From Bacteroidales bacterium (lineage in GTDB: Bacteria; Bacteroidota; Bacteroidia; Bacteroidales; P3), in assembly GCA_016296345.1 (NCBI GenBank), contig JAEDJL010000040.1, positions 1-19,122 of the forward strand: DNA of 19,122 nt, in the 5' to 3' direction. The notes under the pieces were generated by a model. It was not told the DNA's origin. It saw only the letters and a list, made by a program, of their open reading frames with translations, and made no database searches. Position numbers and translations under genes: made by a program. Positions 1 through 7,449 of this stretch are shown piece after piece. The first letter of the stretch is position 1; every line of letters starts with the position of its first letter.

Positions 1-2
1 CA

Positions 3-425
3 ATCGTTACATTTTTACTACAGAAGTTTGTGTTGGTGCCGTTGGGCATAGAGTTTTTGCAAACCATAGTGTTCATTCTCGTAATTGCCGCCTTGGTGCA
101 AATGGTTGAGATTATATTGAAGAAAATCAGCCCTTCGCTCTATCAGGCTTTGGGAGTGTTCTTGCCACTTATAACAACAAACTGTGCAGTCTTGGGTATA
201 TCGATTTTGGTCGTACAAAAGGGCTACAATTTGTTGGAAGGAATTACCTACGCTATCGGAATTTCGTTGGGTTTCACCCTTGCAATGGTCATATTTGCAG
301 GTTTGAGAGAGCATCTCGAACTTGTGGAAGTTCCAAAGGGTGTGAAAGGCATTCCGATTGCTTTGATTACCGCAGGCATTCTTGCAATGGCGTTCATGGG
401 TTTTGCAGGACTTGTGAAATTATAA
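3..425 (+). CDS. rnfA: RnfA/RsxA, ion-translocating electron transport complex subunit A (5' partial)
   Basis: RnfA is an integral inner-membrane subunit of the Rnf complex, which couples electron transfer between ferredoxin and NAD to ion pumping. The frame is open from the first bases of the window, so the N-terminus (roughly 50 residues by comparison with E. coli RsxA) lies outside. The visible part is strongly hydrophobic and contains the family hallmarks FILVIAALVQMVE, LPLITTNCAVLG and a C-terminal ALITAGILAMAFMGFAGLVKL-like end that closely follow E. coli RsxA from memory. The GTG at 30 is an internal valine rather than the start. rnfA is normally the last gene of an rnfBCDGEA operon, so the rest should lie just upstream. 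The gene ends with TAA 28 bases before the next ORF. Confidence 0.95.
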   Translation: MVTFLLQKFVLVPLGIEFLQTIVFILVIAALVQMVEIILKKISPSLYQALGVFLPLITTNCAVLGISILVVQKGYNLLEGITYAIGISLGFTLAMVIFAGLREHLELVEVPKGVKGIPIALITAGILAMAFMGFAGLVKL

Positions 426-453
426 GGATTTAACTGAAAGCGTTTCTCATCTG

Positions 454-816
454 ATGATAGACAAACAAGCTAACAAGCAACTCTCCAAAGGGTTAAAGAC
501 CAAGGATAGAAAACCCGGCTGGTGGGCAAAGCGAAGCAGAAAAAAATTGGTGGCAGAAATTCTGTCGGCTCTTGAAGATTATGACATAAAATCGGTATGG
601 GCGCACAAGGATTTCGTGTCTGCTGTCGAAAGACGCCCGAAAAACGTTACCATATACGTTGAATTTTCTGCCAAAGCAGCCGACGGATATGCCGAAAAGA
701 TAGGAATGGAACTCGACAAGACCATAAAGAAACAAGCAATCAACGTAATAGATGTAAACAGCCTGCTTCCTTCGGTCAGAGAGTTCGTTTTCAAAGACGT
801 GGAACAAGTCCGATAA
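454..816 (+). CDS. Small protein resembling a catalytically dead MNT-type nucleotidyltransferase domain
   Basis: This is a 120-residue protein with a very basic first 35 residues (QLSKGLKTKDRKPGWWAKRS region). From about residue 44 onward it can be aligned by eye with minimal nucleotidyltransferases: SVWAHKDFVSAVERRP then NVTIYVEF occupies the place of the usual LFGS...GSDIDLLVEF segment, and the tail (INVIDVNSLLPSVREFVFKD) matches the usual KVDLV...LLP...I..D end. The catalytic GSx10DxD residues are absent (KNVT where GSDID would be), so it should not transfer nucleotides. The assignment is an inference from pattern alone; it could be an unrelated small alpha/beta protein. It sits 28 bases after rnfA and 5 bases before the glycosyltransferase, so it is probably co-transcribed with both. 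The ATG at 454 is the only good early start. Confidence 0.8.
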   Translation: MIDKQANKQLSKGLKTKDRKPGWWAKRSRKKLVAEILSALEDYDIKSVWAHKDFVSAVERRPKNVTIYVEFSAKAADGYAEKIGMELDKTIKKQAINVIDVNSLLPSVREFVFKDVEQVR

Positions 817-821
817 CAGTC

Positions 822-1595
822 GTGTTGCTCTCTGCTGTCATCATAACCTGCAACGAGCAGGACAATATTGCACGCTGTCTGAGTGCTTTGCGGAGCGTTG
901 CAGACGATATTGTGGTTGTGGATTCTCTTTCGCAAGACGACACTTGCAAAATAGCATCAAGCTTTGACAAAGTGAGAGTTTTCTCTCAAAAGTGGCTTGG
1001 TTATGCCGGGCAAAAGAACTATGCAAACACTCTTGCCAAATATGACACAATCCTCTCGATAGATGCAGATGAAGTTCTCTCTAAAGAGCTTGCCGAAAGC
1101 ATAAAACAACTCAAAGAAAAAGAGGATAACCCTCTGCAAACTTACGAGTTGGCCCGTCTTACCAACTATTGCGGACACTGGATAAAGCATTGCGGTTGGT
1201 ATCCCGACAAGAAAATCAGGATTTTTAACAGAACAACCGCACAGTGGCAGGGAGAATTTGTGCATGAGACCCTTTCACTACCCGAAAATGCAGAAGTAAC
1301 CCTTCTGAAAGGCGACCTGCTTCACTATTCGTACAAAAACACCTCGGATCATATCGCAAGGCTGAACAAATACTCCTCTCTTTCTGCACAAGAGGCTCAC
1401 AAAAAAGGGAAAAAAGCCTCACTTGCAAAAATTTTGCTTCGACCTGCGTGGAAATTTGTGAGAGATTATTTCTTTAAGGCTGGCATTGCAGACGGCTATG
1501 CAGGCTTTCAAGTGTGCAGTCTCTCTGCAATTTACACTTTTTGGAAGTATGCAAAACTCAGAGAGCTGAACAAATGCAACAAATCAAGTCTCTGA
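822..1595 (+). CDS. Family 2 glycosyltransferase, WaaE/KdtX-like (lipopolysaccharide core type)
   Basis: The 257-residue product is a GT-A fold, inverting family 2 glycosyltransferase. The N-terminus LSAVIITCNEQDNIARCL is the typical nucleotide-sugar binding start. VVVDSLSQDDT follows at about residues 32-41 and the metal-binding DxD motif is in SIDADEV (D81 and D83). The segment WLGYAGQKNYA and the later CGWYPDKKIRIFNR are characteristic of the WaaE/KdtX group that adds a sugar to the lipopolysaccharide inner core; the exact donor and acceptor cannot be read from the sequence. I chose the GTG at 822 because it gives the complete motif and lies 5 bases after the preceding stop; TTG at 825 is an alternative. 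The gene converges on pth with 26 bases between the stops and no clear terminator there. Confidence 0.9.
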   Translation: MLLSAVIITCNEQDNIARCLSALRSVADDIVVVDSLSQDDTCKIASSFDKVRVFSQKWLGYAGQKNYANTLAKYDTILSIDADEVLSKELAESIKQLKEKEDNPLQTYELARLTNYCGHWIKHCGWYPDKKIRIFNRTTAQWQGEFVHETLSLPENAEVTLLKGDLLHYSYKNTSDHIARLNKYSSLSAQEAHKKGKKASLAKILLRPAWKFVRDYFFKAGIADGYAGFQVCSLSAIYTFWKYAKLRELNKCNKSSL

Positions 1596-1621
1596 AAACT
1601 ATCTTTTTGGCTTTGACAAGG

Positions 1622-2206
1622 CTACTTTCGATTAAACAAGTTCATCGTTCGGTCCATGCCGATTGTAACAAAGGATTTGATTATATCGCAACAGGTGTTT
1701 AGTTTCTCGTCTGTAACATTCCAATCTTCACCTTCGATTTTTCCGAGAACGAAATCTATCTGTCTGCCTCTTGCAAAGTTGTTTCCTATCCCGAAACGCA
1801 AGCGATTGAACTTGTTATGACCGAGTGAGGCGATTATGTCTTTCAATCCGTTGTGTCCTCCGTCGCTTCCTCCCATTCTAAGGCGTATCGCTCCCAAGTC
1901 CAATGCCAAGTCATCGACAATAATCAACATATTTTCTATCGGAATTTTTTCTTTGTCCAACCAATACTTCACTGCCTTGCCACTAAGGTTCATAAAGGTT
2001 GTGGGCTTTACCAATATCAATGTTCTGCCTTTTACTTTCGCTTGTGCAACATAGGCATGACGGTCTATCGAGAAGCTGCAAGAAGCGTCTGCATTCTCTT
2101 GATTTATGGTTTTTACGAACCTGTCCAATGCCATGTAGCCTATGTTGTGGCGTGTTTGCTCATATTCTTCGCCCGGATTGCCAAGTCCTACTATCAAATA
2201 CTTCAT
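1622..2206 (-). CDS. pth: Peptidyl-tRNA hydrolase
   Basis: Pth hydrolyses the ester bond of peptidyl-tRNAs released by stalled or aborted ribosomes, recycling the tRNA. The 194-residue length is normal for the bacterial family. The N-terminus YLIVGLGNPGEEYEQTRHN contains the conserved substrate-binding N10 and catalytic H20. TFMNLSG and VDDLALDLGAIRLR (with the catalytic-site Asp), then GGHNGLKDI and RLRFGIG, complete the family signature. It lies downstream of rplY on the same strand, a common pairing in bacteria. Unusually, an intrinsic terminator ends only five bases before its ATG, and I see no consensus promoter in the 65-base gap, so its expression may depend on read-through. Confidence 0.97.
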   Translation of the reverse strand: MKYLIVGLGNPGEEYEQTRHNIGYMALDRFVKTINQENADASCSFSIDRHAYVAQAKVKGRTLILVKPTTFMNLSGKAVKYWLDKEKIPIENMLIIVDDLALDLGAIRLRMGGSDGGHNGLKDIIASLGHNKFNRLRFGIGNNFARGRQIDFVLGKIEGEDWNVTDEKLNTCCDIIKSFVTIGMDRTMNLFNRK

Positions 2207-2211
2207 ATCTC

Positions 2212-2249
2212 AAAAAATTGAGGCTGCAAGAATAATCTGTGCAGCCTCA
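2212..2249 (-). terminator. Intrinsic terminator after rplY, abutting the pth start
   Basis: TGAGGCTGCA (2219-2228) and TGCAGCCTCA (2240-2249) form a 10-bp perfect stem with an 11-base loop. Read on the minus strand the hairpin is followed by one A and then six T, at 2217-2212. It lies 22 bases after the rplY stop. The T-run ends five bases upstream of the pth ATG, leaving almost no leader. Confidence 0.75.
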
Positions 2250-2271
2250 CAAAACAATTATGCTCAAAATT

Positions 2272-2829
2272 TTACTTTCCTGAAGCACGAGTTGGTTTTA
2301 CCCAAACGATAACGCTTGACTTCACATCCAACAATTCTACGTTTTCTATGCTTACTTGTTCAACCTTTACGCCTTGTCCTATTCCCAAACCATCGATTGA
2401 AACCTCTGCATACTGAGGAATTGCATCAGGCAAGCCCTTTACTTTCAATTTTCTTATCTTGGTCATCAACTTACCTCCTTGCAATACTCCGGGAGCTGTT
2501 CCTACTGTCTTTACAGGTATTGCTATCGAAACAGGCTTGTCGTCAAATATTCTCAAAAAGTCTGCATGCAAAACCTCATCTGTAACAGGGTGGTATTGTA
2601 TGTCTTGAAGGATTGCACGGAACTTCTTGTCTCCGATTTCCAATTCGACATAATGTGTGTCGGGAGTGAACAACAAAGGTTTGAAAGCCTTCTGCTCTAC
2701 GGTAAATCTTACCTGTTCTTCGTTTCCTCCATAGACAACACAAGGAACCAATCCTTGTTTGCGTAATGTTTTTGCATCTTTTTTCCCTACGTTCTCTCTG
2801 AGAGAACCGCTCATAGATACTGTGTACAT
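2272..2829 (-). CDS. rplY: Large ribosomal subunit protein bL25, CTC/TL5 long form
   Basis: The 185-residue protein is the two-domain (Ctc/TL5-like) form of bL25, which binds 5S rRNA in the large ribosomal subunit. The N-terminal 5S-binding domain is recognisable by LRENVGKKDAKTLRKQGLVPCVVYGG (about residues 10-35) and by ILQDIQYHPVTDEVLHADFLR (about 72-92). The C-terminal beta domain carries IPVKTVGTAPGVLQGGKL and then the acidic-to-neutral strand-rich tail. It lies 44 bases downstream of prs, in the frequent prs-rplY-pth order, and is probably transcribed with prs. An A-rich stretch rather than a Shine-Dalgarno sequence precedes the ATG, as is usual in Bacteroidota. Confidence 0.96.
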   Translation of the reverse strand: MYTVSMSGSLRENVGKKDAKTLRKQGLVPCVVYGGNEEQVRFTVEQKAFKPLLFTPDTHYVELEIGDKKFRAILQDIQYHPVTDEVLHADFLRIFDDKPVSIAIPVKTVGTAPGVLQGGKLMTKIRKLKVKGLPDAIPQYAEVSIDGLGIGQGVKVEQVSIENVELLDVKSSVIVWVKPTRASGK

Positions 2830-2873
2830 TGTTAATTTGTTTTTTGGTTGTTATTAAATAATGATTGGTGTCG

Positions 2874-3860
2874 TCAGAACCTTTCTACAACACCTTTTTG
2901 TTTAACTGCTATTTCGTAAAAATCGGCTATCGATTCGTAGTTTTCTACTCTTCTGATTGCTTCTGCAAATATGGAAGCGGTGGAAAGAACTTTGATTTTG
3001 GCACTTTCTCTTCTCAAAGGAATGGTGTCGGTAACTATCAACTCTTCCATGCAGGAAGATTCTATCTTTTCCATTGCTTCGCCGCTCAACACGGGGTGTG
3101 TTATCATTGCTCTGACGCTTGCAGCTCCGCAAGACTTGATTAGCTCTGCTGCCTTGCAAAGTGTGTTTCCCGTATCGACAATGTCATCGACCAAAATGAC
3201 GTGTTTGTCCTTCACATCTCCAATCAACTGCATTGTTCCTATTTCGTTTGGTTTGTTTCTCTGCTTGTAGCACATCACAAAACCTGTTCCCAAAGTCTTT
3301 GCATATTGACTTGCTCGCTTTGTTCCGCCAACATCGGGTGAGGCAAACAACAAATCGTCTGTCGATATTTCCTGTCCTCTCAAATAAGGTATGAATATGG
3401 AAGATGCCAACAAGTGATCGACCGGAATATTGAAGAAACCTTGAATTTGGTCTGCGTGCAAATCCATTGTGATTACTCTGCTTACTCCTGCTGTTTGCAA
3501 CAAATCGGCAACCAACTTGGCTGCAATCGGAACTCTTGGTTTGTCTTTTCTGTCCTGACGGGCAAAACCAAAGTAAGGAATGACTGCAATAATTCTCTTG
3601 GCTGAGGCTCTCTTGGCTGCATCTGCAAGCATCAACAACTCCATAAGATTGTCCGATGGAGCAAAAGTCGATTGAATGATGAACACATCGCAACCTCTCA
3701 AGTTCTGTTCGTAAGATGGTTGAAACTCTCCGTCTGCATATTGCAACACGATTGACTTACCCAATGGTTTTTGATACACTTCCGATATTTTCTTTGCAAG
3801 ATAGGACGTTGCCCTTCCTGTAAATAGTGCCGTTGTATCCTTTTGTTTCGTTTCTGACAT
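2874..3860 (-). CDS. prs: Ribose-phosphate pyrophosphokinase (PRPP synthase)
   Basis: Prs transfers diphosphate from ATP to ribose 5-phosphate, making PRPP for nucleotide, histidine, tryptophan and NAD synthesis. The 328 residues match the class I enzyme. Visible motifs are the flexible ATP loop YFGFARQDRK (96-105), the metal/ATP site TMDLHADQIQGFF (131-143) and the PRPP-binding signature VDDIVDTGNT (224-233). The first 10 residues (SETKQKDTTA) are a short extension before the conserved LFTGRAT. It is the first gene of the prs-rplY(-pth) group, with a Bacteroidota-type promoter 38 bases upstream. Confidence 0.97.
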   Translation of the reverse strand: MSETKQKDTTALFTGRATSYLAKKISEVYQKPLGKSIVLQYADGEFQPSYEQNLRGCDVFIIQSTFAPSDNLMELLMLADAAKRASAKRIIAVIPYFGFARQDRKDKPRVPIAAKLVADLLQTAGVSRVITMDLHADQIQGFFNIPVDHLLASSIFIPYLRGQEISTDDLLFASPDVGGTKRASQYAKTLGTGFVMCYKQRNKPNEIGTMQLIGDVKDKHVILVDDIVDTGNTLCKAAELIKSCGAASVRAMITHPVLSGEAMEKIESSCMEELIVTDTIPLRRESAKIKVLSTASIFAEAIRRVENYESIADFYEIAVKQKGVVERF

Positions 3861-3897
3861 AATTTTCTCTTATAAAGAATGACTGATTTTGAGGCTG

Positions 3898-3926
3898 CAA
3901 AGTTACGGACAATTTCTCAAACCAAA
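3898..3926 (-). promoter_or_regulatory. Candidate prs promoter
   Basis: On the minus strand TTTG (3926-3923) and TAACTTTG (3905-3898) match the Bacteroidota -33 and -7 elements. The spacer is 17 bases, a little shorter than the usual 19-21. The predicted start lies about 30 bases before the prs ATG. It is divergent from the tRNA-Leu promoter. Confidence 0.5.
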
Positions 3927-3943
3927 AAAAAAAAGCGAAAATA

Positions 3944-3974
3944 TTTGCAGGTTTCAAAAAATGTCGTACCTTTG
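3944..3974 (+). promoter_or_regulatory. tRNA-Leu promoter
   Basis: TTTG (3944-3947), a 19-base spacer and TACCTTTG (3967-3974) exactly match the Bacteroidota primary-sigma consensus. The mature tRNA begins 16 bases after the -7 element. Confidence 0.85.
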
Positions 3975-3990
3975 CAATCGCAAATCAGGG

Positions 3991-4074
3991 GCATCTGTGG
4001 CGGAACAGGTAGACGCGCTAGACTCAAAATCTAGTGGGGTAAAACCCGTGCCGGTTCGATTCCGGCCAGATGTA
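3991..4074 (+). tRNA. tRNA-Leu (anticodon CAA)
   Basis: The 84-base class II tRNA folds fully by eye. The acceptor stem is GCATCTG with CAGATGT (the first pair is G-U), the anticodon stem CTAGA/TCTAG encloses the loop CTCAAAA with anticodon CAA at 4025-4027, and there is a long variable arm (TGGGGTAAAACCCG). The T arm is GCCGG-TTCGATT-CCGGC and the discriminator base is A. It reads UUG codons. CCA is not encoded. The long variable arm and A73 support leucine identity. The gene stands alone between its own promoter and terminator. Confidence 0.96.
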
Positions 4075-4081
4075 CGAAACG

Positions 4082-4115
4082 AAAGGGGTAAGCGAGCTTA
4101 TCCCTTTTTTCTTTT
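4082..4115 (+). terminator. Intrinsic terminator of tRNA-Leu
   Basis: AAAGGGGTAAG (4082-4092) pairs with CTTATCCCTTT (4097-4107), with one G-U pair and a CGAG tetraloop. TTTCTTTT follows. It starts eight bases after the tRNA. Confidence 0.85.
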
Positions 4116-4463
4116 GTCGTTCAGCAACTTACATTCGCCAAAACCGAACAAAAACATGAGCAACAGGCTCTGTTATTTCGGTATTTTCTCAATTTCCATA
4201 GTGCAGAACGTCTTCGCAATACTGCAAAAATCGAAACTGCATTCTTCGATATTTCGCAATGAAAAGCGATGAAAAAATTGCTCTTCAAGCCAATTTTTCT
4301 CATTTAATCAATTCAAATTACCCGAAAATATCCTTCCGAAATCTGCATTCGCCGGTATTATTCCGACATTTTTTGTATTCTTTTCGGATTGTCGCCCTTT
4401 TGCCGACAAGATTTCAGAGTTTGAAAGAGCGAAAAAGTACTTCCAAATCAGTTTCTTTTGCGA
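4116..4463. other. Intergenic stretch with no supported gene
   Basis: No reading frame here has convincing composition or recognisable motifs on either strand. The only structure I see is an imperfect palindrome at 4269-4303: ATGAAAAAATTG (4269-4280) against CAATTTTTCTCAT (4291-4303), with a 10-base loop. It could act as a weak, late terminator for folK, whose stop is 160 bases away, but this is uncertain. Confidence 0.5.
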
Positions 4464-4907
4464 TTATATGTCCTTTATTTTCTTGTTCAGAAGGGGGTGA
4501 ACGAAGTCGGGAAGGATTTCTTTGAGGGGAAGGAGTACAAAGTTGCGTTTGTCAATCAGAGGATGCGGCACTTGCAGCTCTGCTGTGTCGATTATTCTGT
4601 CTTCACAAAACAAAATGTCGATGTCAATCGTGCGAGAAGCGTAGCCGACTTGGTTGTTGCGTCGTCTGCCGAGGGCATATTCTGTTTCGTTGCATACTTT
4701 CAGGGCTTCCAAAGGCGAAAGGAGGGTTTCAAACACTGCAACCGAATTGATAAACTTGTCTTTGCACTCAAATCCCCAAGGTTCTGTTTCGATAAATGAG
4801 GAGCATTTTATCATCTTTCCCAAAGTTCGGGAGAGCATATCGTATGCCTGCTCTATGGTTGTGCGTCTGTTGCCTATGTTGCTGCCAAATCCGAGTACTA
4901 TTTCCAT
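4464..4907 (-). CDS. folK: 2-amino-4-hydroxy-6-hydroxymethyldihydropteridine pyrophosphokinase (HPPK)
   Basis: HPPK transfers diphosphate from ATP to 6-hydroxymethyl-7,8-dihydropterin, in folate synthesis. The start at 4907 gives 147 residues beginning MEIVLGFGSNIGNR, the standard N-terminus; a longer reading from 4940 adds 11 unconserved residues and is not favoured. Motifs are FIETEPWGF (about 38-46), SRTIDIDILF with the two metal-binding Asp (about 106-115), and HPLIDKRNFVLLPL (about 122-135). It stands alone on the minus strand, separated from iorB upstream by a strong hairpin, so it either has its own unseen promoter or depends on read-through. Confidence 0.95.
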   Translation of the reverse strand: MEIVLGFGSNIGNRRTTIEQAYDMLSRTLGKMIKCSSFIETEPWGFECKDKFINSVAVFETLLSPLEALKVCNETEYALGRRRNNQVGYASRTIDIDILFCEDRIIDTAELQVPHPLIDKRNFVLLPLKEILPDFVHPLLNKKIKDI

Positions 4908-4930
4908 ATTATATATTGTATATCTGCCGA

Positions 4931-4976
4931 CACAAAACAAGAAAGCACCGAAACTGTTTCATTTCGGTGCTTTTTG
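4931..4976 (-). terminator. Hairpin terminator after iorAB
   Basis: AAAGCACCGAAA (4942-4953) and TTTCGGTGCTTT (4962-4973) form a 12-bp perfect stem with an 8-base loop, 20 bases after the iorB stop. The minus-strand tail is only moderately T-rich (CTTGTTTTG). The plus-strand tail TTTTTG is also T-rich, so it may work both ways. Confidence 0.75.
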
Positions 4977-4992
4977 TTCAATTCAAATTATC

Positions 4993-5574
4993 TTACATTT
5001 GGTCTGCAACTGCTCTTCCGGCTCTCAACGCTGCGATATTTGCATCTATCACCGCATCTCCCTTTCGTGCAAAGTTGCTTCTCACTGCTGCTTCCAACTT
5101 TTCGATGTCTATTCCCAAATATTTTGAAGCTGCACCGAGGACAACCATGTTTGTTCCTTTCGGATTGTTCACTTCTTTTGCTATTTTGTCGGCATCAAAC
5201 AAGATATGGTTCTTCACTTTTCTCACTTCTGCCAACACTTCGTCGTGGTTTGGATAGTTGGGAATATTGACAAAAGGGTTTTGATTGGTGATTACCCAGC
5301 CTGTTTCGCGGTTGAGGAATGGAAGATAACGCAATGCTTCCATTGGTTCTACCGAAAGAATGATGTCGCATTCGCCTTCGGGAATAAGGTCTGAGGCAAT
5401 AGGTTGGTCGGAAAGACGAAGGTGTGATTGAACATCTCCTCCTCTCTGGCTCATTCCGTGAGTTTCGGCTTGCTTCATGTACATTCCCATTTCAAGTGCT
5501 GCTTTCGATATGATTGCTGCCGAACTCAATGCTCCCATACCGCCTACTCCGCACAATATTATGTCTATTTTCAT
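4993..5574 (-). CDS. iorB: Indolepyruvate ferredoxin oxidoreductase, beta subunit
   Basis: IorB is the small (gamma-domain) subunit of the IorAB enzyme, which oxidatively decarboxylates aryl pyruvates from transaminated aromatic amino acids to aryl-acetyl-CoA and reduces ferredoxin; in anaerobes the reaction can run in reverse. The 193 residues show the glycine-rich start ILCGVGGMGALSSAAIIS, then AETHGMSQRGGDVQSHLRL (about 37-55), the family's most conserved segment, and GTNMVVLGAAS near 140. The length is normal. It follows iorA by 25 bases on the same strand and shares its promoter. Confidence 0.95.
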   Translation of the reverse strand: MKIDIILCGVGGMGALSSAAIISKAALEMGMYMKQAETHGMSQRGGDVQSHLRLSDQPIASDLIPEGECDIILSVEPMEALRYLPFLNRETGWVITNQNPFVNIPNYPNHDEVLAEVRKVKNHILFDADKIAKEVNNPKGTNMVVLGAASKYLGIDIEKLEAAVRSNFARKGDAVIDANIAALRAGRAVADQM

Positions 5575-5599
5575 TTTATAGTCCTCCTTATTGATTGGT

Positions 5600-7207
5600 T
5601 TACTTTGCTTGTTTCTTTGCCATTTTACGTTTCTTGTTTGCCCAAACGATGCACTCTCTTCTCGGAATTATAACAGAAACACCTTGATACTCCAATTCTT
5701 CTTTTATAACTCTCACATTTTCTTCTAACTTACTTGGAAGAGGGTTGATAACTCTTATATGTTCGGGAGCAACTCCTATACCCTGACAGATGCTTTCAAT
5801 TCTGCCTGTTGCAGATGACTTTTGAGAACCTGTCATACCTGTTATTCCGTTATCCAAAATCATGATTGTTACCGGAACATTATCGACACAGCAATCCAAC
5901 AAGCCTGTCATGCCCGAGTGAGTGAAGGTTGAGTCTCCTATAACGGCAACCGTAGGTCTCAACTCAGCCTCTGCAGCACCTTTTGCCATGGTTATCGAAG
6001 CTCCCATATCGACTGTGGTGTAGATAGCTTTCAAAGGAGGCAACGCACCAAGGGTATAGCAACCTATGTCGGCAAATACCTTATATTCTCCATGCTCTTT
6101 CATAGCCTCGTTCAAGGCAGTGTAAGAATCGAAGTGAGGACATCCGTCGCACAACTTAGGAGGACGAGGAGCAACAAGAGAAGGAATAGGGAAGCCTTCC
6201 TTGACATTCAATCCCAAAGCCTTGCCCACAAGATTTGGATTCAACTCTCCCGTTCTCGGCAACGCACCGTCCAAACGACCTCTTACCGTTTTGCCCTTGT
6301 TCAACAAACCTTTGATAAGTCTTTCGTACAAAGGCTGACCTTCTTCAAGCACCAAAATTGTATCACATTCCTCATACAAACGGTTGAGAAGCTCTTGGGG
6401 CATAGGATATTGAGAAATCTTCAATATAGGATAAGGACATTCGCTCTCGCGATAGTTTTCCATCAAGTAGTTGTAGGCAATTCCGCAGGCAACAATACCC
6501 ATCGCCTTGTCCTTTCCGTCGATATATTTGTTAAATCCCGAAGTCTGGCTCTGCTCAACGAACAAATCTTGCTTTGAAATCAAGTCTTTGTATTGCACTT
6601 TTGCGTTTACAGGCAACAAAATGAACTGATTTTTCTTTTCGGGCAAGTGTAGAGAATTTTGTTTGGTAACATCGCGTCTCACTACGCCTGCACGAGAGTG
6701 TGCCATGCGGGTTGTAACTCTCATCATCACAGGAGTGTGCAGCTTTTCGGAGAGTTCAAATCCGTAATGTACCATATCGTAAGCCTCTTGTTGGTTTGAG
6801 GGTTCCAAAACGGGGATTAAAGCAAAGTCTCCGTAAAATCTCGAATCCTGTTCGTCTTGCGACGAGTGCATAGAAGGGTCATCGGCAGCCACATATATCA
6901 ATCCGCCGTTTGCTCCCGTGATTGCAGAGTTCATAAACGGGTCTGCGGCAACATTTATTCCCACGTGCTTGCAACAAAACATTGCACGCTTTCCTGCATA
7001 ACTCATTCCCAACGCTGCTTCCATTGCAGTTTTTTCGTTGGCAGCCCAGTTACTTCTTATTCCCAATTCTTTTGCTTGTTTGGAGTCTTGAATATACTCC
7101 GTAATCTCGGTTGAAGGGGTTCCGGGATAGGCGAAAACGCCTGACAAACCTGCATCTATTGCAGCCTGTGCTATGGCTTCGTCACCCAGTAAAAGCAATT
7201 TATCCAT
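5600..7207 (-). CDS. iorA: Indolepyruvate ferredoxin oxidoreductase, alpha subunit, without C-terminal ferredoxin domain
   Basis: IorA is the thiamine-diphosphate-binding catalytic subunit. It starts LLLGDEAIAQAAIDAG and has the pyrimidine-domain motif YPGTPSTEI (27-35). CDGCPH lies at 353-358. The TPP/metal site runs from GDSTFTHSG (424-432) to LDNGITGMTGSQ (451-462). At 535 residues it ends at RRECIVWANKKRKMAKKQAK, just where archaeal and clostridial IorA continue into a 2[4Fe-4S] ferredoxin domain; that domain is absent. I recall similarly short forms in Bacteroides, so this is probably lineage-typical rather than a truncation. It is the first gene of an iorA-iorB operon with a clear promoter. 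Confidence 0.95.
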   Translation of the reverse strand: MDKLLLLGDEAIAQAAIDAGLSGVFAYPGTPSTEITEYIQDSKQAKELGIRSNWAANEKTAMEAALGMSYAGKRAMFCCKHVGINVAADPFMNSAITGANGGLIYVAADDPSMHSSQDEQDSRFYGDFALIPVLEPSNQQEAYDMVHYGFELSEKLHTPVMMRVTTRMAHSRAGVVRRDVTKQNSLHLPEKKNQFILLPVNAKVQYKDLISKQDLFVEQSQTSGFNKYIDGKDKAMGIVACGIAYNYLMENYRESECPYPILKISQYPMPQELLNRLYEECDTILVLEEGQPLYERLIKGLLNKGKTVRGRLDGALPRTGELNPNLVGKALGLNVKEGFPIPSLVAPRPPKLCDGCPHFDSYTALNEAMKEHGEYKVFADIGCYTLGALPPLKAIYTTVDMGASITMAKGAAEAELRPTVAVIGDSTFTHSGMTGLLDCCVDNVPVTIMILDNGITGMTGSQKSSATGRIESICQGIGVAPEHIRVINPLPSKLEENVRVIKEELEYQGVSVIIPRRECIVWANKKRKMAKKQAK

Positions 7208-7270
7208 TGTGTCTATCGTTTTTGATGTTTATACTTCATTTTTACGTTCTTCAAACGTCCTTACGGACCA

Positions 7271-7302
7271 CAAAATTACTAATTATTTCTTACCTAACCA
7301 AA
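7271..7302 (-). promoter_or_regulatory. iorAB promoter
   Basis: On the minus strand TTTG (7302-7299), a 20-base spacer and TAATTTTG (7278-7271) match the Bacteroidota consensus. The predicted start is about 55-60 bases upstream of the iorA ATG. Confidence 0.75.
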
Positions 7303-7374
7303 CTTCCGCGGCACAAGATGCCCATTATTGCAGTTTTTTCTCGCTTTTTTGACATATTTTCCGCCATGCCAAAA

Positions 7375-7428
7375 CCAAAAACGAGCGTCCGGAGAGTTAA
7401 AAACCTCCAAACGCCCGCTTGTAATTGC
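7375..7428 (-). terminator. Repeat-type terminator hairpin, copy 1
   Basis: As minus-strand RNA, AGCGGGCGTTTGGAG (7419-7405) can pair along all 15 positions with CTCCGGACGCTCGTT (7394-7380), using four G-U pairs; a 10-base loop lies between and TTT follows. It sits 22 bases past the stop of the small gene at 7450. A closely related hairpin occurs at 8292-8344 after hepT, so this is one member of a repeated terminator family. The predominance of U-G pairs means the structure works far better in the minus-strand transcript than on the plus strand. Confidence 0.75.
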
Positions 7429-7449
7429 CGTTCTTGCATTCTCGTATAG

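Noticed and set aside
4908..4940. Upstream start for folK at 4940
   Set aside because: The 11 extra residues are not conserved and overlap the iorAB terminator region; MEIVLGFGSN is the standard HPPK start.
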